Source: Diploptera punctata (Eukaryota; Arthropoda; Insecta; Blattodea; Blaberidae). Taken from it: a stretch of 64,000 nt of DNA. The translations under genes and the position numbers were made by a program. The stretch spans positions 409,501 through 473,500 of the forward strand of contig JASPKZ010008353.1 of assembly GCA_030220185.1 (NCBI GenBank), given 5' to 3'. Below, one piece after another: positions 30,099 to 42,100 of the stretch. The first letter of the stretch is position 1. Each line of letters opens with the position of its first letter. The notes under the pieces are model-generated. The model was not told the origin of the DNA. It searched no databases and worked only from the letters and a program-made list of their open reading frames with translations.

Positions 30099-30339
30099 TA
30101 ATAATAATAATAGTAATAATAATAGTAATTATAATAATAGTACTAATAATAATGGTAATAATGATAGTACTAATAATAATGGTAATAATAATAGTACTAA
30201 TAATAATGGTAATAATAATAGTACTAATAATAATGGTAATAATAATAGTACTATAATAATGGTAATAATGATAGTACTAATAATAATGGTAATAATAATA
30301 GTACTAATAATAATGGTAATAATAATAGTACTAATAATA

Positions 30340-30371
<32 letters not shown>

Positions 30372-30393
30372 GGTAATAATAATAATAATAATA

Positions 30394-30441
<48 letters not shown>

Positions 30442-30456
30442 GTAACAATAATAGTA
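30099..30456. repeat. 27-bp higher-order minisatellite built from AAT units
   Basis: The unit AGTACTAATAATAATGGTAA plus taataat (27 bases) repeats about seven times from 30136 to 30345, with one copy (30247) short by a base or two. It then decays into shorter aatggt/aat units. Confidence 0.85.
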
Positions 30457-30464
30457 GTAATAAT

Positions 30465-30693
30465 TAGGGAGCGGATTTTTATGTACTAAAAGTTAAGATT
30501 GCAACGTAGTATAATGAGAAGTTAGACTTATGACTGTCTTTTGTTTTGGTTTCATACACAAACAGTTGAACAGTATAATGAGAAGTAAGACTTTTGACTG
30601 CTTTTATCTTGTTTCACACACAAACAATTGAATAATATAAAATAATACCTGCATTGCAATATTATCTTTTATTACATACAAGCCCTCTCCCTA
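30465..30693 (+). mobile_element. hAT-type MITE, short form
   Basis: GTAATAAT flanks it at 30457-30464 and 30694-30701 (8-bp duplication, the hAT hallmark). Termini TAGGGAGCGGATTTTTATG and, reversed, TAGGGAGAGGGCTTGTATG. The interior holds about two monomers of the ~64-bp unit (aatgagaagttagactta, ttttggtttcatacacaaac). It is the same family as 45207-46444, which carries about 18 monomers. Confidence 0.88.
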
Positions 30694-30707
30694 GTAATAA
30701 TAACATT

Positions 30708-30733
30708 AATAATAACTATAATAATAATAATAA

Positions 30734-30795
<62 letters not shown>

Positions 30796-30812
30796 ATAAT
30801 AATAATAATATT
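30708..30812. repeat. (AAT)n/(TAG)n microsatellite
   Basis: An aataat start, 19-20 tag units (30735-30795), then aat units. Confidence 0.95.
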
Positions 30813-32370
30813 TTTGACAAAGTAAATATAAACAAATTATTAGAAATCCTCAAATGTGATGGAAACTCAGACCAACTAATAAAATCTATATATGATATTT
30901 ATTAGGACTATTTAACTCATGTCGCAAATGTAGTCAATGACCAATCACATTTCAATGAATTCTGTTTTACATCAATGACAGTCGTGTTTCACCTCGCTCT
31001 TTATCGCTTTCACTTTATCAGCTCCTGCTTTTGTGATAAAAAAGTTCCTCCTTTTTTAATATTCTGAGCAGGTTAGACCATTATTTTCCTCCAACAAATA
31101 CATTGAATATAGCAAATAATGAATTGATTCAGTGATTTTACTGAGTTGTTTATTCAAAATATAAATTATTAACCTATAATGTTGATTATAATAGTTTGAT
31201 ATGTTTAATTATTTCTCCACTAGAGTGCATTCTTACAATATTGCGATCCTATTTAGCAATAAATAATATGATCGAGTTGCAGTGAATATACATAACCTCA
31301 TATTTCTAATTTGTTTTCAAACATCGCCATTTACATTAACTAAATAAATATTTTAAAACACCGGTAACCATATTAAAATAATTATTTTTTTAGTAAAGAG
31401 CTTAATTTTATTCGTTAAATAGTCCTAACAAATGCCACTCTTGATTTCCAAATTCTCTAGATAAATTCACTCGTGGCATTATTTATGACATATCCAAGTT
31501 GAGATTGAAAATAAAATCTCTGAATGCAGACCAATTAATCAAGGAGTTAGACTAGGATGTGGTCTTTCACCAATGCTCTTCATAATATACATGAACTCAA
31601 TTATTAAAGAATGGAGACTGCAACCACATGACAGTATACCACTTAATAGATTATATAATTTAGACACCCTAATATTTGCAGGTGACATTGTGTTTATAGC
31701 GAATTCAGAAGATGACCTACAACGTTCAATTCACCCTTTTCACCAAATTACAATAAACTACAACATGGAAATCTCAACAGAAAAATCTGAAGTCATGACT
31801 TTCCTAGGAAAAGACCCATTTCGCAGTGAAAATTTTATTAATAATAAAATATTAGAACAAACTAACACATTTAACTATCACGGGTACCAACTTACATACC
31901 AAGAGGAAAAATATTTTAGTAAAAATAATATAAAATTTAACAGAGTATCAGGAATTATAAATAGGCCTAATATTTTCAAGCCAAACACAGTACAGCAACA
32001 CACACGAACTAGATTTTATAAAACACTGGCCAGATCCATATTATGTTACGGCAGTGAGGCCTGGACAATTTGCAGTGTAGATGAACAAAGACTAACTGCG
32101 GCAGAAATGAAATTTATGACACGTACCGCAGGTTACTCAAGAACAGACCATAAAAGGAATTCTGAGATTCTCAGATAATTACAAAGAGAATCAATCATGG
32201 AATATGTACAAAAATACAGAAAGAACTGGAAATCTCATGTAAAAAGAATGAGCAGAACAAAAATACCACTTCAAATCATAAACTACCAGCCACCCCAGGC
32301 AATACATATTTGTGCAGACCCTTCAAACGTTGGATTGAGACCGTAACAGACCACTAGGTCTATCACATGA
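30813..32370 (+). mobile_element. LINE-F, RT domain, interrupted by MITE-H
   Basis: The 5' piece encodes FDKVNINKLLEILKCDGN and LIKSIYDIY (to 30903). MITE-H follows (30904-31487). The RT then resumes with ENKISECRPINQGVRLGCGL and SPMLFIIYMN (motif B, 31505-31600), LIFAGDIVFIANSEDDLQ (catalytic box FADD altered to FAGD), EISTEKSEVMTFLGKDPFR, FNYHGYQLTYQEEKYF, FYKTLARSILCYGSEAWTI and AAEMKFMTRTAGYSRTDH; stop at about 32178. A frame-broken tail ends at an (AAG)/(AAT) tract near 32400. The two-residue insertion RP at about 31963 comes from a TAGGCC-type insertion. Confidence 0.85.
30904..31487 (+). mobile_element. MITE-H copy inside LINE-F
   Basis: Left end AGGACTATTTAACTCATG; internal inverted match GTTAAATAGTCCT near 31417-31429; then a truncated hairpin module (aatgccactcttgatttcca ... 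cactcgtggcatt). It splits the RT frame between IKSIYDIY and the ENKISECRPINQG block, so it is younger than that LINE copy. Exact target duplication is unclear. Confidence 0.75.
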
Positions 32371-32395
32371 AAGGAAGAAGAAGAATAAGAAGAAG

Positions 32396-32396
<1 letters not shown>

Positions 32397-32454
<58 letters not shown>

Positions 32455-32456
32455 AG
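32397..32456. repeat. (AAT)n microsatellite
   Basis: 3' tail of the adjoining LINE-F copy. Confidence 0.95.
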
Positions 32457-33039
32457 TGTTTGCATCAAACAAGAATCGATTTTACATAAATCTATGGAGC
32501 AGTCGATGATATTGTCTACCGGCCACTCAGTGCGGCCGTAAGCGTTTTAATCGTTCTCGGCGAACGGGAGAGAGCGCAGAGAATTTTGTAGTCCAGCTTT
32601 CTCTCTATACCCCTGATTTATCTTTCTTTCCTTACCTCCAATAAAGATTATGAATACTGTAATTTTAATACACGATTCTAGCGGATCCTGTTCACGGAAA
32701 GAAAAAGCGATGACACCGAGCCTGTCTGCCGCAGAGAATGTCATGGACCGATCGTAAATTATTACCTATTACTGAATTAGAAATAATTATGTAATTCATT
32801 TCGACTTCATTTACTGGCATTATATTACCGTTAAATAAGTAAATGAAATGTAAACCTACTTTCGTGTAGGGCTTAATAATAGATCGAGAAAAGAAATACA
32901 GCTCCTATTATTGAGGGCCTGTGATAAACTAACATGTTAAAATAAATAATTATATAAACGTGTTCATATACTACTTCAATAATAATCAATACTGATAATA
33001 TTCATCTTAAAAGACCGTTAAGGTAAATATTCACAGAGG
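32457..33039. other. No recognised feature; slightly GC-richer island
   Basis: 32500-32750 is less AT-rich than its surroundings (ccactcagtgcggccgtaag; tcctgttcacggaaagaaaa). A 65-codon minus-strand ORF there has no domain I know. Confidence 0.3.
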
Positions 33040-33044
33040 AACAT

Positions 33045-33275
33045 ATTAAAATATATACCTGGCAAATATCGTCGCCCTCAACTAGGTTAAAGTTCCTTTA
33101 GAAACTTAAAAAAAATTAGATCTTTCGGAAACCGGCTTCCATCTTCAACAGATTGTAGCTGATAGTTCGTCTGAAGATGGAAGCCAATTTTCGAAAGGTC
33201 TACAGTTTTTATTTTTTGTAACTATTTTAATCCGGTTGAGGACGACGGCTCCCCAGGTATCTATTTTCATATTTT
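33045..33275. mobile_element. Foldback element with nested inverted arms
   Basis: Outer arms: tatatacctggcaaatatcg and cgtcgccctcaactaggtta versus the reverse complement of gaggacgacggctccccagg. Inner arms: gatctttcggaaaccggctt and ccatcttcaacag versus ctgaagatggaagccaattt and tcgaaag. It is an imperfect ~230-bp palindrome with a short loop and no coding content. Confidence 0.65.
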
Positions 33276-34080
33276 ACTCTGTAATCAACAACAACAACAA
33301 TAATAATATTGTTATAATTTATATATTTTATGTAAACGATTGGCCAAATCTGTCGCACGATCAAAGAAATTGATTATATGAATTTGAAGTGATGGAATGA
33401 ATGGTTTTGAGAGGATACTCGTAAACGACAGAAACCGCGAGAAACACCTGCATTGAAAAAGATTCGACCAGCTCAAAACCCTATGTTGAGTGCTTGTGGA
33501 GAGCTTATATTTAACCATTTGCCTGCCACATGGATCAGCCACTGAAAAATAAGTTCCAGTATTAGACAACATAAATTTATTCTATATCCGAATCTATTTT
33601 TGGAATAAAACATCAGATAATATTTTGAATTAAAATTTTAATAAAGTGTTGTAAAATTATATTTTTGTAATAGTCGAAAATGAGTATGTACTGTATATTT
33701 TTGTTACATAACACAATGCGAGGCAAATCGTCCAACTGCCACATGTATGTTTTATTTGTGCCCTACAAAATTAGTCCTTCGTACACAATATATAATTCAC
33801 AAATATTTTGTTTTCTTTAGAACTGACAGGCTATTCTTTATCTCTTAACTCGTGAGATGTGTTCAGGTGGTTTTTGAGTCTATAAAGGACAGGCACTCAT
33901 TACACGCTTTATATTAGCTTGACCTGTATCTATGTAACGGAATCTTTCAACACGATTTTCACCCAATTAAAAACATTGGATCGACTTGAAACTTTGTATA
34001 CTTGCAAAGGACCAATGACAATATAATAATTTCATAATTTTGTTCTAAGATCCTGGCCAGGATCATCACGACATCAAAAA
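33276..34080. other. No recognised feature
   Basis: AT-rich; the perfect palindrome gatcctggccaggatc lies at about 34051-34066. No gene seen. Confidence 0.35.
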
Positions 34081-34084
34081 ATAA

Positions 34085-34172
34085 AGATCGGTATAATAGG
34101 TTGAGGACTTATTGAATTTTTAGTCCATCGTTATATAGGTCGCTGGTTCAAATCCGGCCCGGAGGATTTTTT
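34085..34172 (+). mobile_element. tRNA-like element, weak
   Basis: A B box GGTTCAAATCC near 34146 and a poor A-box match upstream. May be a decayed SINE head. Confidence 0.35.
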
Positions 34173-34464
34173 TAGAAGAGTATTACTTTCAGCTCATTCT
34201 ACAATAGTATCGAATTTAAAGATATTTACATTTTTATCTAATTCTGTAAAATATTAATGACAATTTTGTAAACTTACCACATTGTAATTTATCCTAAAAA
34301 TACGAGGACACTTACCTGTAACTATTTATCTACATTAAAATATTATAATAATGTTAGATAATAATACTTTTAAAAATATATAATTATATTCGTGCCTAGA
34401 TACTAAAAATATCGTAAGCAATTACATTTTCATGGGATTCCGGTTTATGACAATCAATTAAACC

Positions 34465-34600
34465 AAAAATAAAAAAATAAATAATAGTTTAAAAAACTAA
34501 AACAACACGCTTTATTTGAAAACCAAACTAAAAAATAAAAAATAAATAATAGTTTAAAAAAACTAAAACAACACGCGTTATTAGAAAACCGAACTAAAAA
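34465..34600. repeat. Two-copy tandem duplication (~71 bp)
   Basis: aataaataatagtttaaaaa, then actaaaacaacacgc, occurs twice (34473-34512 and 34543-34584). Each copy contains a short AGTTT...AAACT palindrome. Confidence 0.7.
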
Positions 34601-34779
34601 TTGAAAAACAATTTTAAATTCCAACACGCTTGAGATAAAATTAAAGTGATCAACAAAAAATCATCCCCAACACATCTAGAAAAAAACTAGAGTTATCTAC
34701 AAAAAAAAATAATTTTACCATCAAAAGCGTGAGGTACTTTTTATGGCTTTTACGTTTTCTACTTAGAGACTTTACTTTT
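34601..34779. other. No recognised feature
   Basis: A-rich sequence. Confidence 0.4.
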
Positions 34780-35163
34780 ACCAATAACTGTTTATCATCA
34801 AATATATTAATTGAGAATTTTCCTCATCATTGAGAGTTTTCTCCAACCAATCTTAATAAGTATCGTGAATTTGAAAAAAAATGCATAAATGACGTACTTA
34901 TTGACTATGACTTTATAACAAACATTCACTAATTTCTATTAATTAAAGTTCTTCATCATTCTCTGTCCTCTGCTCTGTGTATCCATCTGTTACACCAAAT
35001 TTCTTCATTGAATTCTGAATGTTATTCTTACCAGGTTGTCTTGGTCTTCCTTTTCTGCTCCTCCTTTCAATTTTCCATACATAGACGGCTTTGGTAGTCT
35101 TCCATCCTGCATTTTTCTTACGTGTCCATAATATTTTAACCTTCTCACCCATTATACTTCTTT
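34780..35163 (-). mobile_element. LINE-B 3' end
   Basis: Minus-strand tail of an RT ORF (34943-35176): the MQDGRLPKAVYVWKIERRSRK-type block in a damaged frame, then KGRPRQPGKNNIQNSMKKFG and VTDGYTEQRTENDEEL; then a 3' UTR to about 34780 matching 40440-40560. It is cut at 35164 by the TTAA-flanked element. Confidence 0.8.
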
Positions 35164-37497
35164 CTTTAAAGGGCACCCGGTACTAATTTCCTTGCAATTT
35201 GGTTTAAAAAATACAGAAAAAGTAATTTTTTTCAGGTTATTCTTGAGTTATGTGCATGAAAATTATGTCACTATTTAAACTTTTCAACAAGTCTTTCAAA
35301 ACAAAATGGCACTCTGGTTAACGTTTTAGGCATATTTCTTCATGTGTAATTTAAAATAAAACAATAAAAAATAAAAAATCCAAATTCTTAAAAGTATTGT
35401 CTTGGCACAATTTTCTCAAAAAATACTTATCCAATTGTTTACAAAATTTAGTATGTTATTGTCCATAGTTTATTTGACAATAATAAGGTTTGCTTGTGTT
35501 CCCATGCATAGACGGCTTTGGTAGTCTTCCATCCTGCATTTTTCTTACGTGTCCATAACATTTTAGCCTTCTCCCCATTATACTTCTTTCTTTAAGGGCA
35601 CCCGGTGTTAATTTCCTTGCAATTTTTTTAAAAAATGTAGAAAAAGTAATTCTTTCAGCTTATTAAGTTATGTGCATGAAAATGATGTCACTATTTAAAC
35701 ATGTAAACAAGTCTTTCAAAACATAATGGCACTCTGGTTAAGTTTTTAGGCATATTTCTTCATGTGTAATTTAAAATTAAAAAATTAAAATAAAAAATCC
35801 AAGTTCTTAAAATTATTGTCTTGGCACAATTTTCTCAAAAACTACTTATCCAATTGTTTACAAAATTTAGTATGTTATTGTCCATAGTTTATTTGACAAT
35901 AATAAGGTTTGCTTGTGTTCCCATGCATAGACGGCTTTGGTAGTCTTCCATCCTGCATTTTTCTTACGTGTCCATAACATTTTAGCCTTCTCCCCATTAT
36001 ACTTCTTTCTTTAAGGGCACCCGGTACTATTTCCTTGCAATTTGGTTTTAAAAAAGTAGAAAAAGTAATTTTTTCGGCTTATTCTTAAGTTATGTGCTTG
36101 AACATGATGTCACTATTTAAACATGTAAACAAGTCTTTCAAAACATAATGGCACTCTGGTTAAGTTTTTAGGCATATTTCTTCATGTGTAATTTAAAATT
36201 AAAAAATTAAAATAAAAAATCCAAGTTCTTAAAATTATTGTCTTGGCACAATTTTCTCAAAAACTACTTATCCAATTGTTTACAAAATTTAGTATGTTAT
36301 TGTCCATAGTTTATTTGACAATAATAAGGTTTGCTTGTGTTCCCATGCATAGACGGCTTTGGTAGTCTTCCATCCTGCATTTTTCTTACGTGTCCATAAC
36401 ATTTTAGCCTTCTCCCCATTATACTTCTTTCTTTAAGGGCAAGGTCTTTCAAAACATAATGGCACTCTGGTTACGTTTTTAGGCATATTTCTTCATGTGT
36501 AATTTAAAATTAAAAAATTAAAATAAAAAATCCAAGTTCTTAAAATTATTGTCTTGGCACAATTTTCTCAAAAACTACTTATCCAATTGTTTACAAAATT
36601 TAGTATGTTATTGTCCATAGTTTATTTGACAATAATAAGGTTTGCTTGTGTTCCCATGCATAGACGGCTTTGGTAGTCTTCCATCCTGCATTTTTCTTAC
36701 GTGTCCATAACATTTTAGCCTTCTCCCCATTATACTTCTTTCTTTAAGGGCACCCGGTACTATTTCCTTGGAATTTGGTTTTAAAAAAGTAGAAAAAGTA
36801 ATTTTTTCGGCTTATTCTTAAGTTATGTGCTTGAACATGATGTCACTATTTAAACATGTAAACAAGTCTTTCAAAACATAATGGCACTCTGGTTAAGTTT
36901 TTAGGCATATTTCTTCATGTGTAATTTAAAATTAAAAAATTAAAATAAAAAATCCAAGTTCTTAAAATTATTGTCTTGGCACAATTTTCTCAAAAACTAC
37001 TTATCCAATTGTTTACAAAATTTAGTATGTTATTGTCCATAGTTTATTTGACAATAATAAGGTTTGCTTGTGTTCCCATGCATAGACGGCTTTGGTAGTC
37101 TTCCATCCTGCATTTTTCTTACGTGTCCATAACATTTTTAGCCTTCTCCCCATTATACTTCTTTCTTTAAGGGCACCCGGTACTATTTCCTTGCAATTTG
37201 GTTTTAAAAAAGTAGAAAAAGTAATTTTTTCGGCTTATTCTTAAGTTATGTGCTTGAACATGATGTCACTATTTAAACATGTAAACAAGTCTTTCAAAAC
37301 ATAATGGCACTCTGGTTAAGTTTTTAGGCATATTTCTTCATGAGTAATTTAAAATAAAAAAAATAAAATAAAAAATCCAAGTTCTTAAAAGTATTGTCTT
37401 GGTACAATTTTCTCACAAACTACTTATCCAATTGTTTACAAAATTTAGTATGTTAATGTCCATAGTTAATTTGATAATAATAAGGTTTGCTTGTGTT
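35080..37497. repeat. Six-unit tandem array, ~420 bp per unit
   Basis: Units begin (catagacgg) at 35080, 35507, 35926, 36348, 36659 and 37081, giving spacings of 427, 419, 422, 311 and 422; the last ends about 37497. The fourth unit is short because of a ~111-bp internal deletion (agggc joined to aaggtctttc at 36440). Each unit has ~90 bp of LINE-B sequence, the junction ttctttaagggcacccggta, and ~330 bp of the inserted element. Confidence 0.9.
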
Positions 37498-37908
37498 CAG
37501 ATATGGATTGTGATTTACTTTTAAAAAAAATTAACACAAAAAATGTTTTGTCAAAAATGTTGCATACATTTTTCTTTAATTTCAAACACTATCAATAGCA
37601 CAGAAATTAATTTACCTTATTATTACAGAACTCTTTAAACTGCATATCCATGCCAAAAATTATTCTCCTATCTTTCATAGTTTCATAGAAAATTGTACCA
37701 AAGTATGTACAAAATACAAGTTATGGAAAAAACAAAAATGTGCACATTAGCAGAACAAAGATACACCATTTTTTAAAATCACTTTTTATGACTGTAAATG
37801 TCCAAGATCGACTAAATATTATTACAGGTCGATAAAATAGACCTTCCTGTATTTGTTGAAGCAAACAGAATAAAATCAATTTTTAACACTATTAGGTACA
37901 GGGTGCCC
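35168..37908. mobile_element. TTAA-flanked TIR element containing the tandem array
   Basis: TTAA at 35164-35167 is followed by (A)GGGCACCCGGTAC. At the far side GTACAGGGTGCCC ends at 37908, followed by TTAA at 37909-37912. Matching inverted termini (GGGCACCC.GTAC) with TTAA duplications are the pattern of piggyBac-type elements. No transposase is visible, so it is nonautonomous. The right part (37498-37908) is single-copy. Confidence 0.75.
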
Positions 37909-37912
37909 TTAA

Positions 37913-38446
37913 GAGTTTAAATTTAGCCTATGAACTAAAATAGAGTAATAATTTGCGACACAAATTGTAGGAAGTTACATCAAAGTAGATTAGATGTGAT
38001 GGAAGTAGTGATAGTAAGGTACACATTGTTTGTTATCAGAGTATAGCTTAAAAAAGTGAGAAAGAGTGGATGTAGAAAGAGCACGGAGTCAAATTCATTC
38101 ATGTATTCAAGGAAGATGATATGAACAAGATGCTTCATTTTTCTTGTGAACTTTGCCGATATTACATGTGAAGTGAGAGTATCGAATAAAAGAACAGCTG
38201 CAAGAAATTTCAAACCTAGAAACTACAGAAGAGTAAAGAGGAGGCAGTAAGATGTGCCCTGGAATTGAATACTATTGAAATGTGATGTACATGATATTCA
38301 ATATTGTATCTATTATGAAATTCAGAGCATTTTTATCGATCACTAGAACATGTAGATATGGTAAGATTTATATCAGCAAGAAAACTGTCAGTTCTTGCTA
38401 ATCTGTAGTTACATTTTAAAATAAATAAAACCAATAAATGCATGTA
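37913..38446. other. No recognised feature
   Basis: AT-rich. No gene or repeat family recognised. Confidence 0.4.
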
Positions 38447-38935
38447 ATTTAGACGTAATAATATATAAAGCTGTTATTCTACCAGTTATATTAAATGGAT
38501 GCGAAACATGGACTGTTACTTTAAGGGAGCAAATGAGATTACGAGTATTTGAGAATGAAGTCCTTAGGGAAATTTTTGGACTGAAGAGAGATGAGCAGAC
38601 AGGTGAATCGAGAAGTCTACGAAACAGTGAACTAGATGGTCTTTATAGGAAGCCAGATATAAGAACAGTTAAATCTCAGAGACTGTGATGGGCGATATGG
38701 CATGAATGCAAAATGAAAGACGTGCATGGAAGTTTCTTGTAGGAAAACCAGAGGGAAAACACCCAGTTGATAGACCAAGATTGAGGTGGAAGAATAACAT
38801 TTAACCATGATTTGAGGGAAGTAGATTATAAGGGAATGAATGGAAAACATTAGCTCAAGATAGGGATGTATGGACAGCTTATATCCGCGTTGACATGAAT
38901 CTACGGGTTCAATAGTGCAGTGATTAGTTGGTTAA
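38447..38935 (+). mobile_element. LINE-D fragment
   Basis: Frame-broken but fairly long: YKAVILPVILNGCETWTVTL, REQMRLRVFENEVLREIFGL, KRDEQTGESRSLRNSELDGL, then an altered GH..M block, VGKPEGKHPVDRPRLRW, and the 3' end ctacgggttcaatagtgcag. Confidence 0.8.
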
Positions 38936-39707
38936 TTAAGACGTAATAAATTACAAGATGACATCAAAGCTTATTATGAACTGCGTTATGCATCAAGCGG
39001 CTAAGCGCCATTATGTAAGTTTGGAGAGAAATAAATTTGAAATTCAAGTCAATTTTCACCATTTATTGTAGCGTCAAACTAAAACTATTTGATATTGCAA
39101 GTTATTTTTAGTGGTTTAACAGTTATGCATCAACAATCTAAGATCAGAGAACATTTGGTGCTTAGCTTCATGCTGCAACATTTAGATTAGTATTTATGAA
39201 GATCTGGTCTCATAGCCGTTTGTTCAAAACATAGAATCTCTGATAGAATAGCGTTTACTCTTTTTTTTAACATTAAGACTTTATTTAAAGTTTTGGCTCT
39301 AAAAGTGTGCGTACACTTACCTCAAGAGCCAACGCAACAGATGACACAAAATGTAAATATATTAAATAATGGCGCATAACCGGTTGATTCCTAACACCTT
39401 CCTTTTTATCATACATTAAATGGAATATTTTCTACATAAAATCATTAATAAAATTGTGAAAAACTAAAATATTTAGGCCTATATAGTCCACACTTTATTT
39501 TAAGTAAAAATAACTTGTTTGTTCAAAACCTCGAGGTATGCATATTATTTAATGATCGTCTTGAAGATGCTGAAAAAAGCGTGGTGTTATTTGAGTAGCA
39601 ATGAAATTTTCAGTGATATCAAGAACTGACTCTAATATTCTCGATTTACAAGAAATATTGCAATTACCTTAAATTAATACTGTTATTCAGGTAAGTAAAT
39701 ATAAAGC

Positions 39708-39712
<5 letters not shown>
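38936..39712. other. No recognised feature
   Basis: AT-rich. One TAGGCCTA at 39474-39481. Confidence 0.4.
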
Positions 39713-39784
<72 letters not shown>

Positions 39785-40035
39785 TAATAATAATTACAAA
39801 AAGAACTAATCGTTATCTCAGTCAAAAAATTAATTTATTAAATCAACGTTTCAACCTCCTTGTGTGATTATTATTAAGTACTCTCAGTGAATAATATTTA
39901 AAAAACGTAATAAATAATAATAACAATAATAATAATAATAATAATAATAATAGGCCTAATAATTATAATAATAAATCTGTCTTCGGGTTTTTACAGCTGC
40001 TGCCGTCTTCCGGTACCAAACCTCCAAAGCCTACG

Positions 40036-40082
<47 letters not shown>
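39713..40082. repeat. Cluster of (AAT)n tracts
   Basis: Three tracts (39713-39793, 39910-39960, 40037-40082) separated by short unique DNA. The middle one is interrupted by TAGGCCTA at 39951-39958. Confidence 0.9.
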
Positions 40083-40084
<2 letters not shown>

Positions 40085-40341
40085 AAATAATGAATCCTCT
40101 GGGTTTAATTTCTCAAGTTAACCATTTGAAAGATTAATCTGAAAATTGGACCAACCACCGGACAACATGTGTCAGGAAACCAATCAACATGTTCAAATAA
40201 TATTATTTGGCGAAGTAAACACACTTTTCGAGTGATGTCGGCAGTATTTGTTTTTTTCAGACCAATTAATTAGTTTCATTACATCCATTATGGCAATGAC
40301 CTCAGTGTTCTTATAGTTGAGAAGCATAAAAATTTAAATTA

Positions 40342-40342
40342 A

Positions 40343-40424
<82 letters not shown>
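40342..40424. repeat. (ATT)n microsatellite
   Basis: About 27 units, at the 3' side of the minus-strand LINE-B copy. Confidence 0.95.
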
Positions 40425-40429
40425 TAATA

Positions 40430-40850
40430 GTCATCATTTTGAGAATTTTCCTCATCATTGAGGATTTTAGTAATAAACATGGGCTTTAAAAAATACATAA
40501 ATGACCACGGACTAATAGACTATCAGTTTCAACAAACATTCACAAATTTTCCTTAATTAAAGTTCTCCATCGTTCTCTGTCTTCATCCGTTACACCAAAT
40601 TTCCTCATTGAATTTCGAAAGTTATTCTTCCAGGTTTTTCTTGGTCTTCTTTTTCTGCTCCTTCTTTCAATTTTCCATAAATGGACAGCCTTTGGTAGTC
40701 TTCCATCCTGCATTCTTCTTATGTGGCCATACCATTTTAGCCTTCTGTGTTCAATATCATCCATAATACTTCTTTCTGCATTCATCCATTTTCTAATTTC
40801 TGTACATCTAATTATTTTCAGTAGAGATTTTCTGACAGCTTTATTTAATA
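40430..40850 (-). mobile_element. LINE-B, RT C-terminus and 3' UTR
   Basis: A minus-strand open frame of 113 codons (40540-40881) reads SLLKIIRCTEIRKWMNAERS, HRRLKWYGHIRRMQDGRLPK, AVHLWKIERRSRKRRPRKTW, KNNFRNSMRKFGVTDEDRER and ends ENL. It carries the typical GHIRRM...RRPRKTW...DRERW tail of a non-LTR RT. The 3' UTR to about 40430 matches 34780-34940. It is 5'-truncated at an (AAT)n tract. Confidence 0.85.
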
Positions 40851-40879
40851 ATAACAATAATAATAATAATAATAAGAGC

Positions 40880-41504
40880 AAACTTGGGCTTATAGTACAG
40901 GATAATAATTGTATTTATGGAGAACTGGTAAACAAAAAATGAATCACTTCTGAAAGGATCAGATTTTCCAACCTACTATTTTCTTGGAATGGCCGTGTAT
41001 TTAATTGAATTGATATGGACTTCCAGTCTCAATTTTATTGGGTTTTACTTTTTCCGAAACGTCGCCTAATACCACGTCATCAGTGGCGGCAGATGATTAA
41101 TACCATTGCATTTTATGAACTGTTTATTCTCTGAAAAAGAGTAGAGTGTGCATCACTTGCTTTAACAAATTGTGTATTTAAAATTATCTGAAATCTGTTC
41201 GCCTAAACGCACCTCATTCTTTGTGCCATTTAGACATATTGAAATAATTTTAACTATTAGGAAATTCACATTCTACCAGAATACTATGCAATGTTTTCCT
41301 CTTAATTAACCTAATACCCTATTTCAGAAAACGTATTTTTCTCAACATTTTAGGGCTGCAGAAATTTCATACTAACGGCATTTTTCTAATAGGCCTACTA
41401 ACTTTCTTCTGATATAAGTTGACTTAAATTTGAAAAGATTCCTTGTTTTGGGGAACAACTTTGTAAATTAATAACAACAATAATACAAGTTATAGAAACT
41501 TATT
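40880..41504. other. No recognised gene
   Basis: AT-rich. The stretch tttttccgaaacgtcgcc...cacgtcatcagtgg near 41050-41085 looks like a fragment of a dispersed repeat, but it could not be assigned. One TAGGCCTA lies at 41390-41397. Confidence 0.35.
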
Positions 41505-41935
41505 GTTCGGCTTTCACCCCACTTATAGGTTTTGCCGTATTCAGTTTCCATTTATTTCTATCATTTCAATTTCCTTCTTCGAAATCTCTATTATCCATTA
41601 TAGTTCTGGCATATGTTTTCCATTTCCTTCTTGGTCCGCCACGTTTATTTATTTATCCAGGGGGTGACCACTGGTATATATTTTTGGCTATCTTTCATTT
41701 TCCATTCTTTGTACAGGACATACCACTTAAGAGTTTGATTTTCAATACTCTTAACAACAAATATGGTGACATTCATTTCTGTCCAAAGAAATTCATTTCT
41801 TGTTTTATACTGTCTTGTTTTTGAAGACTTCTTCTAAGATAATCAAATTCAACTGTTCTAATATTACTCTTTTTGTAATTCTATCAAAGACCAAGTTTCA
41901 CTTCCGTATGTTACATAATAATTACAATAATAGCA
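41505..41935 (-). mobile_element. LINE fragment, RT C-terminus, heavily decayed
   Basis: Read on the minus strand: an YGSETWSLI-like block near 41900, LRRSLQKQDSIKQEMN-like near 41800, W..KDSQKYIPVVTPWINK-like near 41680, and a RGGPRRKWK motif near 41630. The order is diagnostic even though frames are lost. Confidence 0.6.
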
Positions 41936-42100
41936 AATACTAATTAAATCCATGATAAAATTCCGTTGAGATGGGTCTATATAAAATAAGATCGAAACAT
42001 TTCCGAACGGACTAATTTTTTTTTAATGGCGTTAAGGAGACTGAACCTAACATGTAATATACTTTATAATGCTGTAATTATGTACTATAATATTAGTAAT

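Noticed and set aside
30573..30660. Extra hAT-MITE monomers outside 30465-30693
   Set aside because: All monomer-like words fall inside the boundaries set by the 8-bp duplications.
32500..32750. GC-richer stretch as an exon or promoter
   Set aside because: No open frame of useful length, splice signals or core promoter could be supported.
35168..37908. LTR retrotransposon (direct repeats of ~420 bp)
   Set aside because: There are six tandem units rather than two distant repeats, no TG..CA ends, and no gag/pol between them.
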